Source of the DNA: Acidovorax sp. Root219
GTDB lineage: Bacteria > Pseudomonadota > Gammaproteobacteria > Burkholderiales > Burkholderiaceae_C
Assembly: GCF_001428665.1 (NCBI RefSeq)
Contig: NZ_LMIJ01000004.1
Location: 95,756 to 159,755, forward strand
Direction: 5' to 3'
Length of the DNA stretch: 64,000 nt
Program-made: the position numbers and the translations under genes
Notes under the pieces: generated by a model
The model's input: the letters and a program-made list of their open reading frames with translations, nothing else
Told to the model about the DNA's origin: nothing
Database searches by the model: none
Shown: piece by piece, positions 28,464-38,677 of the stretch
How positions within the stretch are numbered: the first letter of the stretch is position 1
How the letters are laid out: the number at the start of each line of letters is the position of its first letter

Positions 28464-29495
28464 CTACCGCGCCAGCTGCCGCGCCATGCGCACGGCCTCC
28501 ACCAGACTGGAGGCATCCGCGATGCCCTGGCCGGCGATGTCGAAGGCCGTGCCGTGGTCCGGGCTGGTGCGCACCAGCGGCAGGCCCAGGGTCACGTTCA
28601 CGCCCTTGTCCACGCCCAGGTACTTCACCGGGATCAGGCCCTGGTCGTGGTACATGGCCACCACCACATCGAATTCGCCCGGGTGGCCAGGGGCGTGGCG
28701 CGCGCGCATGAACACCGTATCGGGCGCGAAGGGGCCATGCACATCCATGCCCTGCGCCCTGGCTGCGGCAATCGCCGGGGCGATGGTGTCCATCTCCTCG
28801 CGGCCGAACAGGCCACCCTCCCCCGCGTGCGGGTTGAGCCCCGCCACGCCGATGCGCGGCGCACGGCCCAGGGTGCGCCGCAGGGCCGCATGGGTGATCT
28901 GCAGCGTCTGCGCCACGTTGGCAGGTGTCACGGCCTCGATCGCATCGCGCAGCGAAACGTGGATGCTGACCAGCACCGTACGCAGTTCGTCGCTGGCCAG
29001 CATCATGCGCACCGGCATGGCAGCCAAAGGCACGCCCTGGTGCCGGGCGGACTCGGCCTGCAACAGCTCGGTATGGCCGGGGTAGTCCACACCGGCGGCC
29101 GACATCGCCTCCTTGTGCAGGGGGGCCGTCACCAGCGCCGCCACTTCGCCGCGCAGCGCAGCACGCGCCGCCCACACCACGCAGTCCGCCGCGGCGCGAC
29201 CGGCCTCGGCGCCTATCTGCCCCCAGGGCTGCGGCCCCGGCAGGCCTGGCAACGGCAACACCGGCACACAACGCGCCAGCGCCTGCAGGGCCTGCGCCGG
29301 TGTATCGATTACCGCCACCGGCAGGGACGGCATGCCAGGGCGCTCGATGCATTGCGCAGCACGGCGCAGCGTGGCCACGTCACCCACTACGAAGCAGCCG
29401 CACAGGTCGTGCGGCGCATCGCGAAAAGCCTTGGCAATGATTTCGGGGCCGATTCCGGAGGGATCGCCCTGGGTAATGGCGATGGCGGTGCTCAT
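28464..29495 (-). CDS. pdxA: 4-hydroxythreonine-4-phosphate dehydrogenase
   Basis: The 343-residue enzyme acts in the deoxyxylulose-phosphate-dependent pathway to pyridoxal 5'-phosphate. It has the N-terminal TQGDPSGIGPEI motif, TAPLHKEAM, the metal-binding GHTELL and HDQGLIPVK segments, and the C-terminal TSPDHGTAFDIAG. Length is normal. It overlaps the Nif3-like gene by four bases (ATGA) and so is probably translated with it. Confidence 0.95.
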   Translation of the reverse strand: MSTAIAITQGDPSGIGPEIIAKAFRDAPHDLCGCFVVGDVATLRRAAQCIERPGMPSLPVAVIDTPAQALQALARCVPVLPLPGLPGPQPWGQIGAEAGRAAADCVVWAARAALRGEVAALVTAPLHKEAMSAAGVDYPGHTELLQAESARHQGVPLAAMPVRMMLASDELRTVLVSIHVSLRDAIEAVTPANVAQTLQITHAALRRTLGRAPRIGVAGLNPHAGEGGLFGREEMDTIAPAIAAARAQGMDVHGPFAPDTVFMRARHAPGHPGEFDVVVAMYHDQGLIPVKYLGVDKGVNVTLGLPLVRTSPDHGTAFDIAGQGIADASSLVEAVRMARQLAR

Positions 29496-30250
29496 GCGGG
29501 GTTGTCCACCTCGATGAAGACATGCTCCACACCCGCCTGCTGCGCCACATGCGCGGCCACCGCCGGGGCGCCGTAGCGCTCCGTCGCATGGTGCCCCGCC
29601 GCAATGAAACAGACACCCGTCTCACGCGCCAGATGGGCCTGGGGTTCGGAGATCTCGCCCGTGATGAAGGCATCGGCCCCGGCGGCAATGGCCGGCTCGA
29701 AATAGCCCTGCGCCCCGCCCGTGCACCAGGCCACGCGGCGGATGGGCCGCTGTAGGGTTCCTTCAGGCTGCACCAGGGTCACGGCACGGCCCAGAGCGCT
29801 GGCCACATGGTCGGCCAGGGCCTGGCCATCGGCAAACTGCGCGCTGGCCACACAGCCCAGTTCCTGCTCGCCAAAGCGCGCATCGGCCGCCAGGCCCAGC
29901 ACGCGGCCCAGCTGCGCGTTGTTGCCCAGTTCAGGGTGGGCATCGAGCGGCAGGTGGTAGGCAAAGAGGTTGATATCGTGCGCCAGCAGCAGTTGCAGGC
30001 GCTGCTTCATCCAGCCCACCACACGGCCGTCCTGCCCACGCCAGAACAGGCCGTGGTGCACGAAGATCGCGTCCGCACGCGCATCGATGGCGGCTTCGAT
30101 CAGCGCGCGGCTGGCCGTGACGCCGCTCACGATGCGGGCGATGTCTGCCTTGCCCTCCACCTGCAGGCCATTGGGGCCGTAGTCCTTGAAACGCGCGGGC
30201 TGCAGCAGCGCATCGAACGCCTGCAGAAGTTGGGGCCGGGAAATGCTCAT
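29492..30250 (-). CDS. Nif3-like dinuclear metal centre protein (YbgI family)
   Basis: The 252-residue protein matches the NIF3/YbgI family, with DYGPNGLQVEG near residue 23, the metal-binding VHHGLFW (about 64-70), YHLPLDAHPELGNNA, ITGEISEP and the C-terminal GHHATERYG. Relatives bind a dinuclear metal centre; a GTP cyclohydrolase-like role has been suggested, but the physiological role is unsettled. It is coupled to pdxA by a 4-base overlap and divergent from the DegQ-type protease gene. Confidence 0.88.
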   Translation of the reverse strand: MSISRPQLLQAFDALLQPARFKDYGPNGLQVEGKADIARIVSGVTASRALIEAAIDARADAIFVHHGLFWRGQDGRVVGWMKQRLQLLLAHDINLFAYHLPLDAHPELGNNAQLGRVLGLAADARFGEQELGCVASAQFADGQALADHVASALGRAVTLVQPEGTLQRPIRRVAWCTGGAQGYFEPAIAAGADAFITGEISEPQAHLARETGVCFIAAGHHATERYGAPAVAAHVAQQAGVEHVFIEVDNPA

Positions 30251-30389
30251 GCGCCTATTGTCGCGCGGGTGCGCCGCCCCAGATCGTCACGGACGGCACG
30301 CATGGAGGACAATGTCAGCCCGGCACAGGCTGCACGCCCGTACCGCGAACGCCCCCGATCATTTTCCAGGCCCTCCCTCTCCGAACCCC

Positions 30390-31550
<1,161 letters not shown>

Positions 31551-31612
31551 GCCCCTGGCCTGGCAAATCCTGAATGCCGTTTCTGGAAGCGCCTTTCGCT
31601 GGCAGCCCCATG

Positions 31613-31653
31613 AAAAAAGCAACAGGCGCTTCGAGCGGCAGTTGCTTTTTTTT
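31613..31653. terminator. Bidirectional terminator between the protease gene and tatC
   Basis: AAAAAAGCAAC (31613-31623) pairs with GTTGCTTTTTT (from 31641), with a further GGCGCT/AGCG stem inside. Both strands carry a T-run after the stem, so it can end transcription from both convergent genes. Confidence 0.85.
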
Positions 31654-31682
31654 GCCCTCAGGGGCTGCAGTTGGGTTTCTGG

Positions 31683-32483
31683 TCAGGAAGACGACGAGGA
31701 TGCAGCTTCGTCGGCATCTTCCGGGGCCTTGGTGTGCTTGATGAAGATCTGCGCGGCCCAGATGCCCACCTCGTACAGGATGCACATGGGCACGGCCAGC
31801 GCGAGCTGCGAGACCACGTCCGGTGGCGTCACGATGGCCGCCACGACAAAGGCCCCCACTACGAAGTAGCCGCGAAAGCTTTTGAGCTTTTCCACGCTGA
31901 CGATGTTCATGCGGGCCAGCACCACCACCGCGATAGGCACCTCGAATGCCATGCCGAAGGCCAGGAACATCGAGAGCACGAAGCTCAGGTAGGCCTCGAT
32001 GTCAGGCGCGGCCGTGATGCTCTTGGGCGCAAAGCTCTGGATGAAGGCAAACACCTGCCCGAACACGAAGTAGTAGCAGAACGCCACGCCGATGAAGAAC
32101 AGCAGCGTGCTGGACACCACCAGCGGCAGCACCAGCTTCTTCTCGTGCGAGTACAGGCCCGGCGCCACGAAGGCCCAGACCTGCCACAGCACGACGGGCA
32201 GCGCCAGCAGGAAGGCCGACATCAACAATATCTTGAGCGGCACCATGAAGGGCGAGATCACCGAGGTGGCGATCAGCGTGGCGCCCTTGGGCAGGTGGGC
32301 CACCAGGGGCGCCGCCAGGAAGTCATAGAGCGCGCCAGGGCCGGGAAAGAAGAACAGGATTGCCGCCGCGATAGCGATGGCAATGATGGCCTTGACCAGC
32401 CGGTCGCGCAGCTCCATCAGGTGCTGCACAAACGGCTGCTCGGTACCGGCCAGCTCGTCTTCTTTGGGGGGAGTTTCGGACAT
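31683..32483 (-). CDS. tatC: Sec-independent translocase subunit TatC
   Basis: The 266-residue protein has six predicted transmembrane helices and the conserved N-terminal FVQHLMELRDRLVKAI segment that contacts twin-arginine signals. Later segments APGLYSHEKK and FGMAFEVPIAVVVL are typical TatC. It recognises folded Tat substrates together with TatB. The C-terminal tail is acidic and serine-rich. It is third in tatABC, 62 bases after tatB. Confidence 0.96.
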   Translation of the reverse strand: MSETPPKEDELAGTEQPFVQHLMELRDRLVKAIIAIAIAAAILFFFPGPGALYDFLAAPLVAHLPKGATLIATSVISPFMVPLKILLMSAFLLALPVVLWQVWAFVAPGLYSHEKKLVLPLVVSSTLLFFIGVAFCYYFVFGQVFAFIQSFAPKSITAAPDIEAYLSFVLSMFLAFGMAFEVPIAVVVLARMNIVSVEKLKSFRGYFVVGAFVVAAIVTPPDVVSQLALAVPMCILYEVGIWAAQIFIKHTKAPEDADEAASSSSS

Positions 32484-32545
32484 GTTGGATTTTCAGGGGC
32501 GTGGGGGCCGCCCATGCAGCGCGCACCAAAGGCTGCGCGGCATCG

Positions 32546-33007
32546 TCAATGGAATTTCTGGGGCCGGTACCGGGCGACGCGCGCCGCGCCGGACTGCGCC
32601 TTGGTGCGCACCCCGCTGCGCGACTTGTACCACTGGGGCGTGGCGCCACGCTTGAGGCGCCAGTTCTTGCCGGGATTCTTGTAGGCGGGCACCACCACCG
32701 AAGTCTCGAAGGGCTCGGGGGTGCTCATGTCCGTCGCTGCAGCCCAGTCCTTTTCGAACTCGCTGGCACCGGTCTGGATGGACTGCTGCACGTCGCGTGC
32801 GGCGCCTTCCACCGTGTCCTTCATCTTGCGCAGCTCGTCGAGCTCCATGGACCGGTTGACCTCGGACTTGACGTCGGCCACGTAGCGCTGTGCCTTGCCC
32901 AGCAAGGTGCCCACCGTGCGGGCCACGCGCGGCAGCTTTTCGGGGCCGATGACGATCAGCGCCACGGCGCCGATCAGCGCCATCTTGGACAGGCCAATAT
33001 CAATCAT
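32546..33007 (-). CDS. tatB: Sec-independent translocase subunit TatB
   Basis: The 153-residue protein has one N-terminal membrane helix (about 5-21) followed by the [13 protein letters not shown] hinge and amphipathic helix, a long charged helical region and a basic C-terminal tail. The glutamate in the hinge helix (GPEKLP) is typical of TatB rather than TatA. It forms the receptor with TatC and lies 22 bases after tatA. Confidence 0.94.
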   Translation of the reverse strand: MIDIGLSKMALIGAVALIVIGPEKLPRVARTVGTLLGKAQRYVADVKSEVNRSMELDELRKMKDTVEGAARDVQQSIQTGASEFEKDWAAATDMSTPEPFETSVVVPAYKNPGKNWRLKRGATPQWYKSRSGVRTKAQSGAARVARYRPQKFH

Positions 33008-33029
33008 GAAGCAGGTGTCCGCTCAGCGG

Positions 33030-33272
33030 TCAGCTCTTTTGCTTGGCTTCGACATCGATGGTGGTCTTGTCGGCCGCCTGGCTGCTGGTCACCTGGCCAG
33101 CGGGGGGATTGACAGCACCGCTGTCGGCCGTGGAACCGTCCTTCATGCCGTCCTTGAAGCCCTTGACGGCGCCTCCGAGGTCGGAGCCCATGTTCTTGAG
33201 CTTCTTGGTGCCGAACACCATGACGACGATCAGCAGCACGATCAGCCAGTGCCAGATGGAAAAAGAGCCCAT
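33030..33272 (-). CDS. tatA: Sec-independent translocase subunit TatA
   Basis: The 80-residue protein begins [21 protein letters not shown], a membrane helix, then the [21 protein letters not shown] hinge and amphipathic helix typical of TatA, which forms the translocation pore. AGGAG lies 9 bases before the ATG at 33272, which decides this start over an upstream in-frame ATG at 33296. It heads tatABC and follows hinT after a 106-base gap with a likely promoter. Confidence 0.96.
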   Translation of the reverse strand: MGSFSIWHWLIVLLIVVMVFGTKKLKNMGSDLGGAVKGFKDGMKDGSTADSGAVNPPAGQVTSSQAADKTTIDVEAKQKS

Positions 33273-33298
33273 GGAATATCTCCTAACGAATTGCAATC

Positions 33299-33304
33299 AT
33301 TTTA
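33299..33304 (-). promoter_or_regulatory. Candidate -10 box of tatABC
   Basis: TAAAAT on the minus strand matches the -10 consensus at 5 of 6 positions and would give a leader of about 20 bases before tatA, including its AGGAG. No strong -35 is visible. It suggests tatABC can be transcribed separately from the his/hinT genes. Confidence 0.4.
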
Positions 33305-33378
33305 GACCCCGGCCGTGACCGAAGTTCACACCCCCTGTCGCGAACCAGGGGTCTATCGGCCCCGGACGTCAGCCAGGG

Positions 33379-33735
33379 TCAGCCTTTGAGCCAAGGGCGG
33401 GGACCGCCCATCACGTGGATGTGCAGGTGGTGGATTTCCTGGCCGCCTTCAAGCCCCGTGTTTACCACGATGCGAAAGCCGCCTTCCGGGTAGGGGTTGC
33501 AGCCCTGCTCCTGGGCCAGCTTCGGCGCCAGCGCCATCATGCGCCCCAGCACCCCGGCATCCGCCTCGGTGACCTGGGCCATGGAAGGGATATGCACCTT
33601 GGGCACCATCAGGAAGTGCACTGGGGCCCACGGATGGATGTCATGGAAGACGAACATGTCATCGTCCTCATGGACCTTCTTCGATGGAATCTGGCCCGCG
33701 ATGATTTTGCAGAAAAGGCAGTTCGGATCGTACAT
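33379..33735 (-). CDS. hinT: HIT family purine nucleoside phosphoramidase (HinT-like)
   Basis: The 118-residue protein has the histidine triad HLHIHVMGG at the C-terminus and the N-terminal CLFCKIIAGQIPSKKV segment with its zinc-like Cys pair. It belongs to the HinT branch, which hydrolyses AMP-lysine and aminoacyl-AMP adducts. The ATG at 33735 matches the family N-terminus. hinT between hisE and tatA is the standard order in this group; here a patatin gene and a small membrane protein gene lie between hinT and hisE. Confidence 0.93.
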   Translation of the reverse strand: MYDPNCLFCKIIAGQIPSKKVHEDDDMFVFHDIHPWAPVHFLMVPKVHIPSMAQVTEADAGVLGRMMALAPKLAQEQGCNPYPEGGFRIVVNTGLEGGQEIHHLHIHVMGGPRPWLKG

Positions 33736-33776
33736 GGTGAGAAAAAAGGCGGTGTTGTCGTTGCCAGGCGGCACAT

Positions 33777-34817
33777 TCACGCATTGTCTGCGATCTTGAT
33801 GCTCGGGCGCACGCCCACGTCCTTGCGGTGGGCCTTCATCCAGCTTTTACCCGCCTGGCGCCCCAGCTCGAACAGCTGGCGCACGAAGGCGGTGTCGGCA
33901 CGTGCCTTGCTGTCCGCACCCAAGGGTGCGAGCACCGCGCCCCCGTCGATGCGGTGCATCAGCACGTTCTTGTAGCGGCGCGCGTCGAGCTTGCCCTCGG
34001 CCAGCAGCCGGCGCACGAACTCGATGGCGCGCAGCTCGGCCAGCAGGCTGGCGTTGAAGGTGACCTCGTTCATACGCTCCACGATTTCATGCGCGCTGTC
34101 GGGTACGGAGAGGTGCTCGATCGGGTTGATCTGCACCAGCAGGATGTCCGAGGTTTGGGTCTGGTAGATCAGCGGGTGCAGCGCCGGGTTGCCCGAATAT
34201 CCACCGTCCCAGTAGTGCTCGCCATCGATCTCCACCGCCTTGAACACCATGGGCAGGCAGGCCGAGGCCATCACGGCGTCGGCACTCAGCCGCGGGCCCG
34301 AGAAGATCTCACCGCGCCCCGTGCGCACGTTGGTCGCGCACACGAACACCTGCGGCACCACGCTCTCGATGCTGGAACGGGCCGAGCACAGCAGGCCAAA
34401 ATCCACCTCGCGCTCCAGTAATTGGCGCAAGGGATTGAACCCGAGCGGGTTGGTCTGGTAGGGCGATAGCCACTGGGCCATCATGCCCACCAGCGGGTTG
34501 GCTGCCGACAGCGGCGTGCCCCAGGTCAGGCTGCCCAGAGACCCCACGCCCTCCCACAGCCGGGTGAGCGACGCGCGTGCCAGGGCGCAGCCGGCCTGGC
34601 GCGCCTCTTCGGGGTCCTTGTGGGCCTGCGCCGCCTGGGCAAAGCCATGGGCCAGGGCCACGGCGTTCATCGCGCCGGCGCTGGTGCCGCTGATGCCGTC
34701 GATCTGCCAGCGCCCGTCTTCCAGCAAGGCATCGAGCACGCCCCAGGTCAGCGCGCCGTGCGAGCCCCCGCCCTGCAACGCCAGGTTCAGGCGCCGCAGC
34801 GCAGGCGGTTCAGCCAT
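33777..34817 (-). CDS. Patatin-like phospholipase
   Basis: The 346-residue protein has the patatin catalytic set: oxyanion loop GGGSHG (16-21), nucleophile S46 in GTSAG (44-48) and catalytic D204 in DGGYSG. It should be a lipid acyl hydrolase acting at membranes; no signal peptide is visible, so it is probably cytoplasmic or peripheral. Substrates cannot be inferred. It overlaps the upstream small membrane protein gene by 8 bases and lies 41 bases before hinT, so it is inserted in the hisE-hinT-tat string. Confidence 0.9.
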   Translation of the reverse strand: MAEPPALRRLNLALQGGGSHGALTWGVLDALLEDGRWQIDGISGTSAGAMNAVALAHGFAQAAQAHKDPEEARQAGCALARASLTRLWEGVGSLGSLTWGTPLSAANPLVGMMAQWLSPYQTNPLGFNPLRQLLEREVDFGLLCSARSSIESVVPQVFVCATNVRTGRGEIFSGPRLSADAVMASACLPMVFKAVEIDGEHYWDGGYSGNPALHPLIYQTQTSDILLVQINPIEHLSVPDSAHEIVERMNEVTFNASLLAELRAIEFVRRLLAEGKLDARRYKNVLMHRIDGGAVLAPLGADSKARADTAFVRQLFELGRQAGKSWMKAHRKDVGVRPSIKIADNA

Positions 34818-35196
34818 CCACCGCCTGGTTCTTGCTCATGGCCAGCATGCCGCGCACGATGCGGTACAGGAACCACAGCGAGATGATGCCCCAGGCGATC
34901 CAGCCGGGCAGCAGGAACAGCAGCCACAGCGGCGCAGTCACCGCGTACAGCGCGCCGGCCCAGAGGACGGAGCGGATGCGCCAGGAAAAATGGTTCTCCT
35001 GCCAGGTGCCCTGGGCATCGCCGCGCTTGACCAGGTCGAGCACCAGGGCGATCACCAGCAGCAACGCGCTGGCCTGCGTGCCCGGCAACACGGCGCCCAG
35101 GGCCACGATCAGGTGCAGCGCATAGCTGATCCAGCCGATGTTCTTGAGGCTTTCGGCCTTCTGGTCATTGGTTCGCACGTCGATGATGTCGCTCAT
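34810..35196 (-). CDS. Small membrane protein, DUF4870-like
   Basis: The 128-residue protein has an N-terminal soluble stretch, a first hydrophobic pair (about 20-57), a charged middle ([20 protein letters not shown]) and two further membrane helices (about 76-115). The pattern is like DUF4870 proteins, whose function is unknown. Its start overlaps the hisE stop (ATGA) and its end overlaps the patatin start by 8 bases, so the three are translated as one unit. The family call is by pattern only. Confidence 0.65.
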   Translation of the reverse strand: MSDIIDVRTNDQKAESLKNIGWISYALHLIVALGAVLPGTQASALLLVIALVLDLVKRGDAQGTWQENHFSWRIRSVLWAGALYAVTAPLWLLFLLPGWIAWGIISLWFLYRIVRGMLAMSKNQAVDG

Positions 35197-35570
35197 GGGG
35201 ATCCTTCTTCGTGGGCTGCACGCGCAACGGCCTTGCGCAGGGCTTTCTCCTCGATGCCGCTGGTACCCTCGCGGCGCTCCAGCTCGGCGATCACGTCGGC
35301 GGGCGTCAGGCCATAGTGGGCCAGCGCGATCATGGAGTGGAACCACAGGTCGGCCACCTCGTAGACCAGCTTGCTGGCATGGGCCCCATGGTCCACGTCC
35401 TTGGCGGCCATGACCACCTCGGTGGCCTCTTCGCCGATCTTCTTGAGAAAGGCATCAGGCCCCTTGTGCAGCAGGCGCGAGACGTAGCTCTTCTCGGGGT
35501 CGCCCCCGTTGGCGGGTTTGCGGCTTTCGATGACGGCCGCCAGGCGCGCCAGGGAGTCATTGGAACTCAT
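35193..35570 (-). CDS. hisE: Phosphoribosyl-ATP pyrophosphatase HisE
   Basis: The 125-residue protein is a MazG-like all-alpha pyrophosphohydrolase with [32 protein letters not shown] and the [13 protein letters not shown] metal-binding helix. It performs the second step of histidine synthesis. The C-terminal half carries an [14 protein letters not shown] tail. It is separate from hisI (7-base gap), the usual arrangement in betaproteobacteria, and overlaps the next gene by four bases. Confidence 0.95.
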   Translation of the reverse strand: MSSNDSLARLAAVIESRKPANGGDPEKSYVSRLLHKGPDAFLKKIGEEATEVVMAAKDVDHGAHASKLVYEVADLWFHSMIALAHYGLTPADVIAELERREGTSGIEEKALRKAVARAAHEEGSP

Positions 35571-35577
35571 GGTCTTG

Positions 35578-35967
35578 TTACTTGTAGATGGATTCGGGGT
35601 CTTTCAAGACCGGATCGACGGCTTTCCATGCACCGTCCCTGAGCACGCTGAAGAAACAGCTGTGTCGGCCCGTGTGGCAGGCGATGCCGGGCTCGTGGCC
35701 CAACTGGGTCACCTTGAGCAGCACCACGTCGTTGTCGCAGTCCAGGCGGATCTCGTGCACCGTCTGCACGTGGCCCGACTCCTCGCCCTTGAACCACAGC
35801 TTGCCGCGCGAGCGGCTGAAATACACGGCGCGGCCGAGTTCTGCGGTCTTTTCCAGCGCCTCGCGGTTCATCCACGCAAACATCAGCACGTCGCCCGTGC
35901 CCTGCTCCTGCGCGATCACGGGCACCAGGCCCTGCGCATCCCATTTCACTTCGTTGAGCCAGTTCAT
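35578..35967 (-). CDS. hisI: Phosphoribosyl-AMP cyclohydrolase HisI
   Basis: The 129-residue enzyme opens the purine ring of PR-AMP. It contains the metal-binding [10 protein letters not shown] and [10 protein letters not shown] motifs and the [16 protein letters not shown] substrate loop. The ATG at 35967 (MNWLNEVKW) fits the family; the frame is open further upstream. It is normally directly downstream of hisF, but here 5.3 kb of other genes separate them. Confidence 0.95.
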   Translation of the reverse strand: MNWLNEVKWDAQGLVPVIAQEQGTGDVLMFAWMNREALEKTAELGRAVYFSRSRGKLWFKGEESGHVQTVHEIRLDCDNDVVLLKVTQLGHEPGIACHTGRHSCFFSVLRDGAWKAVDPVLKDPESIYK

Positions 35968-36034
35968 GGCCCGGATTGTCGGCGATTTGAATGACCGACC
36001 CCAGGCAGGGCATTGCACGGGCCTCCCGACGCAA

Positions 36035-36080
36035 GCGGTCCACGCCCGCCCGCACGGATGCGGGCGAAGGCGTGGACCGC
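36035..36080. repeat. 20-bp stem-loop between the RCC1 gene and hisI
   Basis: GCGGTCCACGCC (36035-36046) pairs with GGCGTGGACCGC (36069-36080), and CGCCCGCA pairs with TGCGGGCG inside it, leaving only a 2-base bulge and a 4-base loop (TCCG on the minus strand). It lies 17 bases after the RCC1 gene stop on that strand. There is no T-run, so it may be an mRNA-stabilising or weak terminator structure. Confidence 0.75.
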
Positions 36081-36096
36081 GTGGAGGCAGGACCGC

Positions 36097-37788
36097 TCAG
36101 CGCAGTGTCAGCACGTTGGAGAAGCGCCCCGCGCGCAGCATCTCGTTCACGGCGGCCTGGGAATTCACCCCGAGGCCATAGCCCAGGAAGATGCTGCTGC
36201 CGACCAGCGCACTCAGGTCCATGCCGTTGATGTTGAGGATGGGCGCCGACACCGGCAGCGCCCCCACGTACAGCGCAGCGGTCGCGAAGGGGTTGTAGGG
36301 CACGAAGGTCGACTGCGCCCCGTCCAGCATGAGCACGCGGCCATCCGCCAGCGCCAGAACCACGAAGATCGCGCCCGGCTGGCCCGCGTGCGCCGCAGGC
36401 AGGGTCACGCCGGCCCGGGCCGTCAGGTTGTTCAGCGGGCCGCTCTGGGCGGTGCTGAAGGCGGGCTCGGTGCCCGGCGCGGGCGTGCCGGTGCCAGGGC
36501 CACCGGTTCCCGGAGTCCCTGGATTGCCGGTGTTGCCAGGGTTGCTGCTGTTGTCCACCCCGGCGTTGAGCGCGATGCGCGTGGGCGTGCTCACGACGCC
36601 GTTGGAGGTGGTGACCCCGTTGCCCAGCACACCTCCGTCGGTGCGGCCCCAGGTGTAGACCGCGCCATCGGGCATGAGCGCCGCCGCAGCGAAGGCGCCC
36701 GTGAAGACGTACGACACCGGGCCGGGCAGGCCCTGCACCCGCACCGGGCCCGCCTTGGCGTTGGCCGGCACCGAATCCCACTTGGTGGAGGCCGTCGTGC
36801 CGTCGCCCAGCAGGCCATTGCTGCCCTGGCCGCAGGCAAACACGCTGCCGGCCCCGTCGACGAACAGCGCGGAGCCCCCGCCTGCAGCGATCTGGCGCAG
36901 GTTGGCCAGGTTCTTGATGGTGTAGGGCTGGGCCGCCGTCTGCGCGTTCTCCTGGCCGCAGGTCAGCATGCCGCTGTTGGTGTCGCCCCAGGCCAGCGCC
37001 TGGCCGTTCTTGATGCCGTAGTACAGACCGGCCGCGTTGCCCGTGGCCGTCGCGTCAATGAAGGCCAGACCCGTGGGCTTGAGCGCCGTCACGCCCAGGG
37101 GATCCGTGGCGGCCGCCACCGCCTGGATGGGGTTGTCGCGCACGGCGTTGCTGCCCCAGCCGATCAGGCTGCCGTCCTGGCGGCGGCCGATCATTTGCGT
37201 GCCTGTCACCGCCAGCTGCACGATGCCGGTGGCGCCGGCAACGGGCTGCGGCTGGCCCCGCTGCTGCGGCCCACCGGGGCCCAGGCCCAGGTTGCCGTAG
37301 CCATTGTCGTAACCCCAGGCCCAGATCTGGCCATTGCTGTCCGTGGCATAGAGCGAATAGCCGTTGGTGGCGGCGAGCACCGAGACGATGCCCGACAGGC
37401 CAGGCACCTGGACGGGCTCGTAGCGGAACTGCCCGCCCGAGGTGTTGGAGCCGATCAGCCCGTCGGAGACATTGCCCCAGACCCAGACGCTGCCGTCGCG
37501 CTTCACGGCTGCGGACAGTTGTCCCCCGGCGGTCAGGGCCACCACCTCCGTGCCCAGCGATGCGATCTTCGCGGGCGCGGGGTTGTTGCGGTCGGCCTGG
37601 CCACGGCCCAATTGCCCCGAGTCCCCGCGCCCCCAGGAGGTGACGCTGCCGTCGGCGTTGAGCAGAAGCATGTGGTAGTCGCCGATGACGACATGCGGAA
37701 TGGCGGCCAGCGCCGGACAGGCCAGCCCGGCCAGGGAGCCGGCCAGCACGAGGGCCCGGCGCAAGAACCTGTTCAAGGAATCAGACAT
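36097..37788 (-). CDS. Exported RCC1-repeat protein with a C-terminal accessory domain
   Basis: The 563-residue protein has a Sec signal peptide (1-29), then RCC1-type beta-propeller repeats to about residue 405, recognisable by recurring DGSVTSWGRGDSGQLG-like units (for example 47-62, 98-106, 153-160, 374-391). A Gly/Pro/Thr/Asn-rich linker (413-441) joins a roughly 120-residue C-terminal domain ending in RFSNVLTLR that I do not recognise. AGGAG precedes the ATG at 37788. Function is unknown; bacterial RCC1 repeats are usually binding scaffolds. It is divergent from the response regulator gene. Confidence 0.8.
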   Translation of the reverse strand: MSDSLNRFLRRALVLAGSLAGLACPALAAIPHVVIGDYHMLLLNADGSVTSWGRGDSGQLGRGQADRNNPAPAKIASLGTEVVALTAGGQLSAAVKRDGSVWVWGNVSDGLIGSNTSGGQFRYEPVQVPGLSGIVSVLAATNGYSLYATDSNGQIWAWGYDNGYGNLGLGPGGPQQRGQPQPVAGATGIVQLAVTGTQMIGRRQDGSLIGWGSNAVRDNPIQAVAAATDPLGVTALKPTGLAFIDATATGNAAGLYYGIKNGQALAWGDTNSGMLTCGQENAQTAAQPYTIKNLANLRQIAAGGGSALFVDGAGSVFACGQGSNGLLGDGTTASTKWDSVPANAKAGPVRVQGLPGPVSYVFTGAFAAAALMPDGAVYTWGRTDGGVLGNGVTTSNGVVSTPTRIALNAGVDNSSNPGNTGNPGTPGTGGPGTGTPAPGTEPAFSTAQSGPLNNLTARAGVTLPAAHAGQPGAIFVVLALADGRVLMLDGAQSTFVPYNPFATAALYVGALPVSAPILNINGMDLSALVGSSIFLGYGLGVNSQAAVNEMLRAGRFSNVLTLR

Positions 37789-37848
37789 GGAGCAACTCCT
37801 GCGAGCAGTGAAGGTGCATGGATTCTTCCGCCACGCGCCGCGCCCGTC

Positions 37849-37868
37849 TGTCCCTCGAACACGGGACA
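37849..37868. promoter_or_regulatory. Inverted repeat TGTCCC-N8-GGGACA in the RCC1/response-regulator divergent gap
   Basis: TGTCCC (37849-37854) and GGGACA (37863-37868) are perfect 6-bp inverted arms spaced by 8 bases, 61 bases before the RCC1 start and 83 before the regulator start. It is a plausible dimer-binding site, for example for the neighbouring LuxR-type regulator, but nothing proves this. Confidence 0.3.
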
Positions 37869-37950
37869 AAACGGTTCATATGCAAGCAGCTGTGACAGCA
37901 GGCCGCGCGTATCATGAAATCCACCGCCGAGCTTCCAAGGCCCGCCCCCC

Positions 37951-38640
37951 ATGTCCGCTTTGCTCTCCGTGCTCGTGATCGAGGACGACCCCCCGTTCAG
38001 GCAGCGCCTGTGCGACAGCATTGCCGCCGCGCCCGACCTGCGCCTGGTGGGTGCCGCCGGTGACGCGGCCTCGGGCCTGGCCCTGCTGGCCCGGCACCAG
38101 CCCCAGGTGCTGCTGCTGGACCTGGGCCTGCCCGACCTCAACGGCATCGAGGTGATCGCGCGCAGCGCGGGCATTGCGCCCCATTGCGAGGTGGTGGTGG
38201 TCACCGTGTTCGGCGACGAGGCCCATGTCATGCAGGCACTGGCAGCCGGCGCCACGGGCTACGTGCTCAAGGACACACCGGCCCTGGACCTGGCCGAGAT
38301 GGTGCGCGCCGTGCACGCAGGCGGCAGCCCCATCAGCCCCGTGATCGCCCGGCGCCTGCTGACCCGGCTGGCCCCTGCGGGCAGCTCGCGCCAGCGCCCG
38401 CAGGCCAGCCCGCCGGATACCGTCGCCAGCGAGGCCGACGCGGGCCTACTCAGCGACCGCGAATGCGAGATGCTTGGCCTGGCCGCCAAGGGCTACAGCT
38501 ACCGCGAGATCGCACAGATGATGGGCGTGACCCAGCAGACCGTGCTCACCTACGTCAAGCGCAGCTACCGCAAGCTGCAGGTGCACTCCCGCTCCGAGGC
38601 GGTCTACGAAGCCCGCAAGCGCGGGCTGATGGGCGACTGA
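37951..38640 (+). CDS. LuxR/NarL-family response regulator
   Basis: The 229-residue protein has a receiver domain (about 5-120) with acidic D12 and D13, phosphoacceptor D57 in LLLDLGLPDLNG, T/K switch residues in VVTVFGD and LKDT, a linker, and a LuxR-type helix-turn-helix (about 163-225: LLSDRECEMLGLAAKGYSYR). It is a transcription factor phosphorylated by the histidine kinase encoded 37 bases downstream. The target genes are not shown; the divergent RCC1 gene is the nearest candidate. Confidence 0.93.
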   Translation: MSALLSVLVIEDDPPFRQRLCDSIAAAPDLRLVGAAGDAASGLALLARHQPQVLLLDLGLPDLNGIEVIARSAGIAPHCEVVVVTVFGDEAHVMQALAAGATGYVLKDTPALDLAEMVRAVHAGGSPISPVIARRLLTRLAPAGSSRQRPQASPPDTVASEADAGLLSDRECEMLGLAAKGYSYREIAQMMGVTQQTVLTYVKRSYRKLQVHSRSEAVYEARKRGLMGD

Positions 38641-38677
38641 CGGCCCCAGCCCAGCCCAGCACTGCACCGGCATTTCC

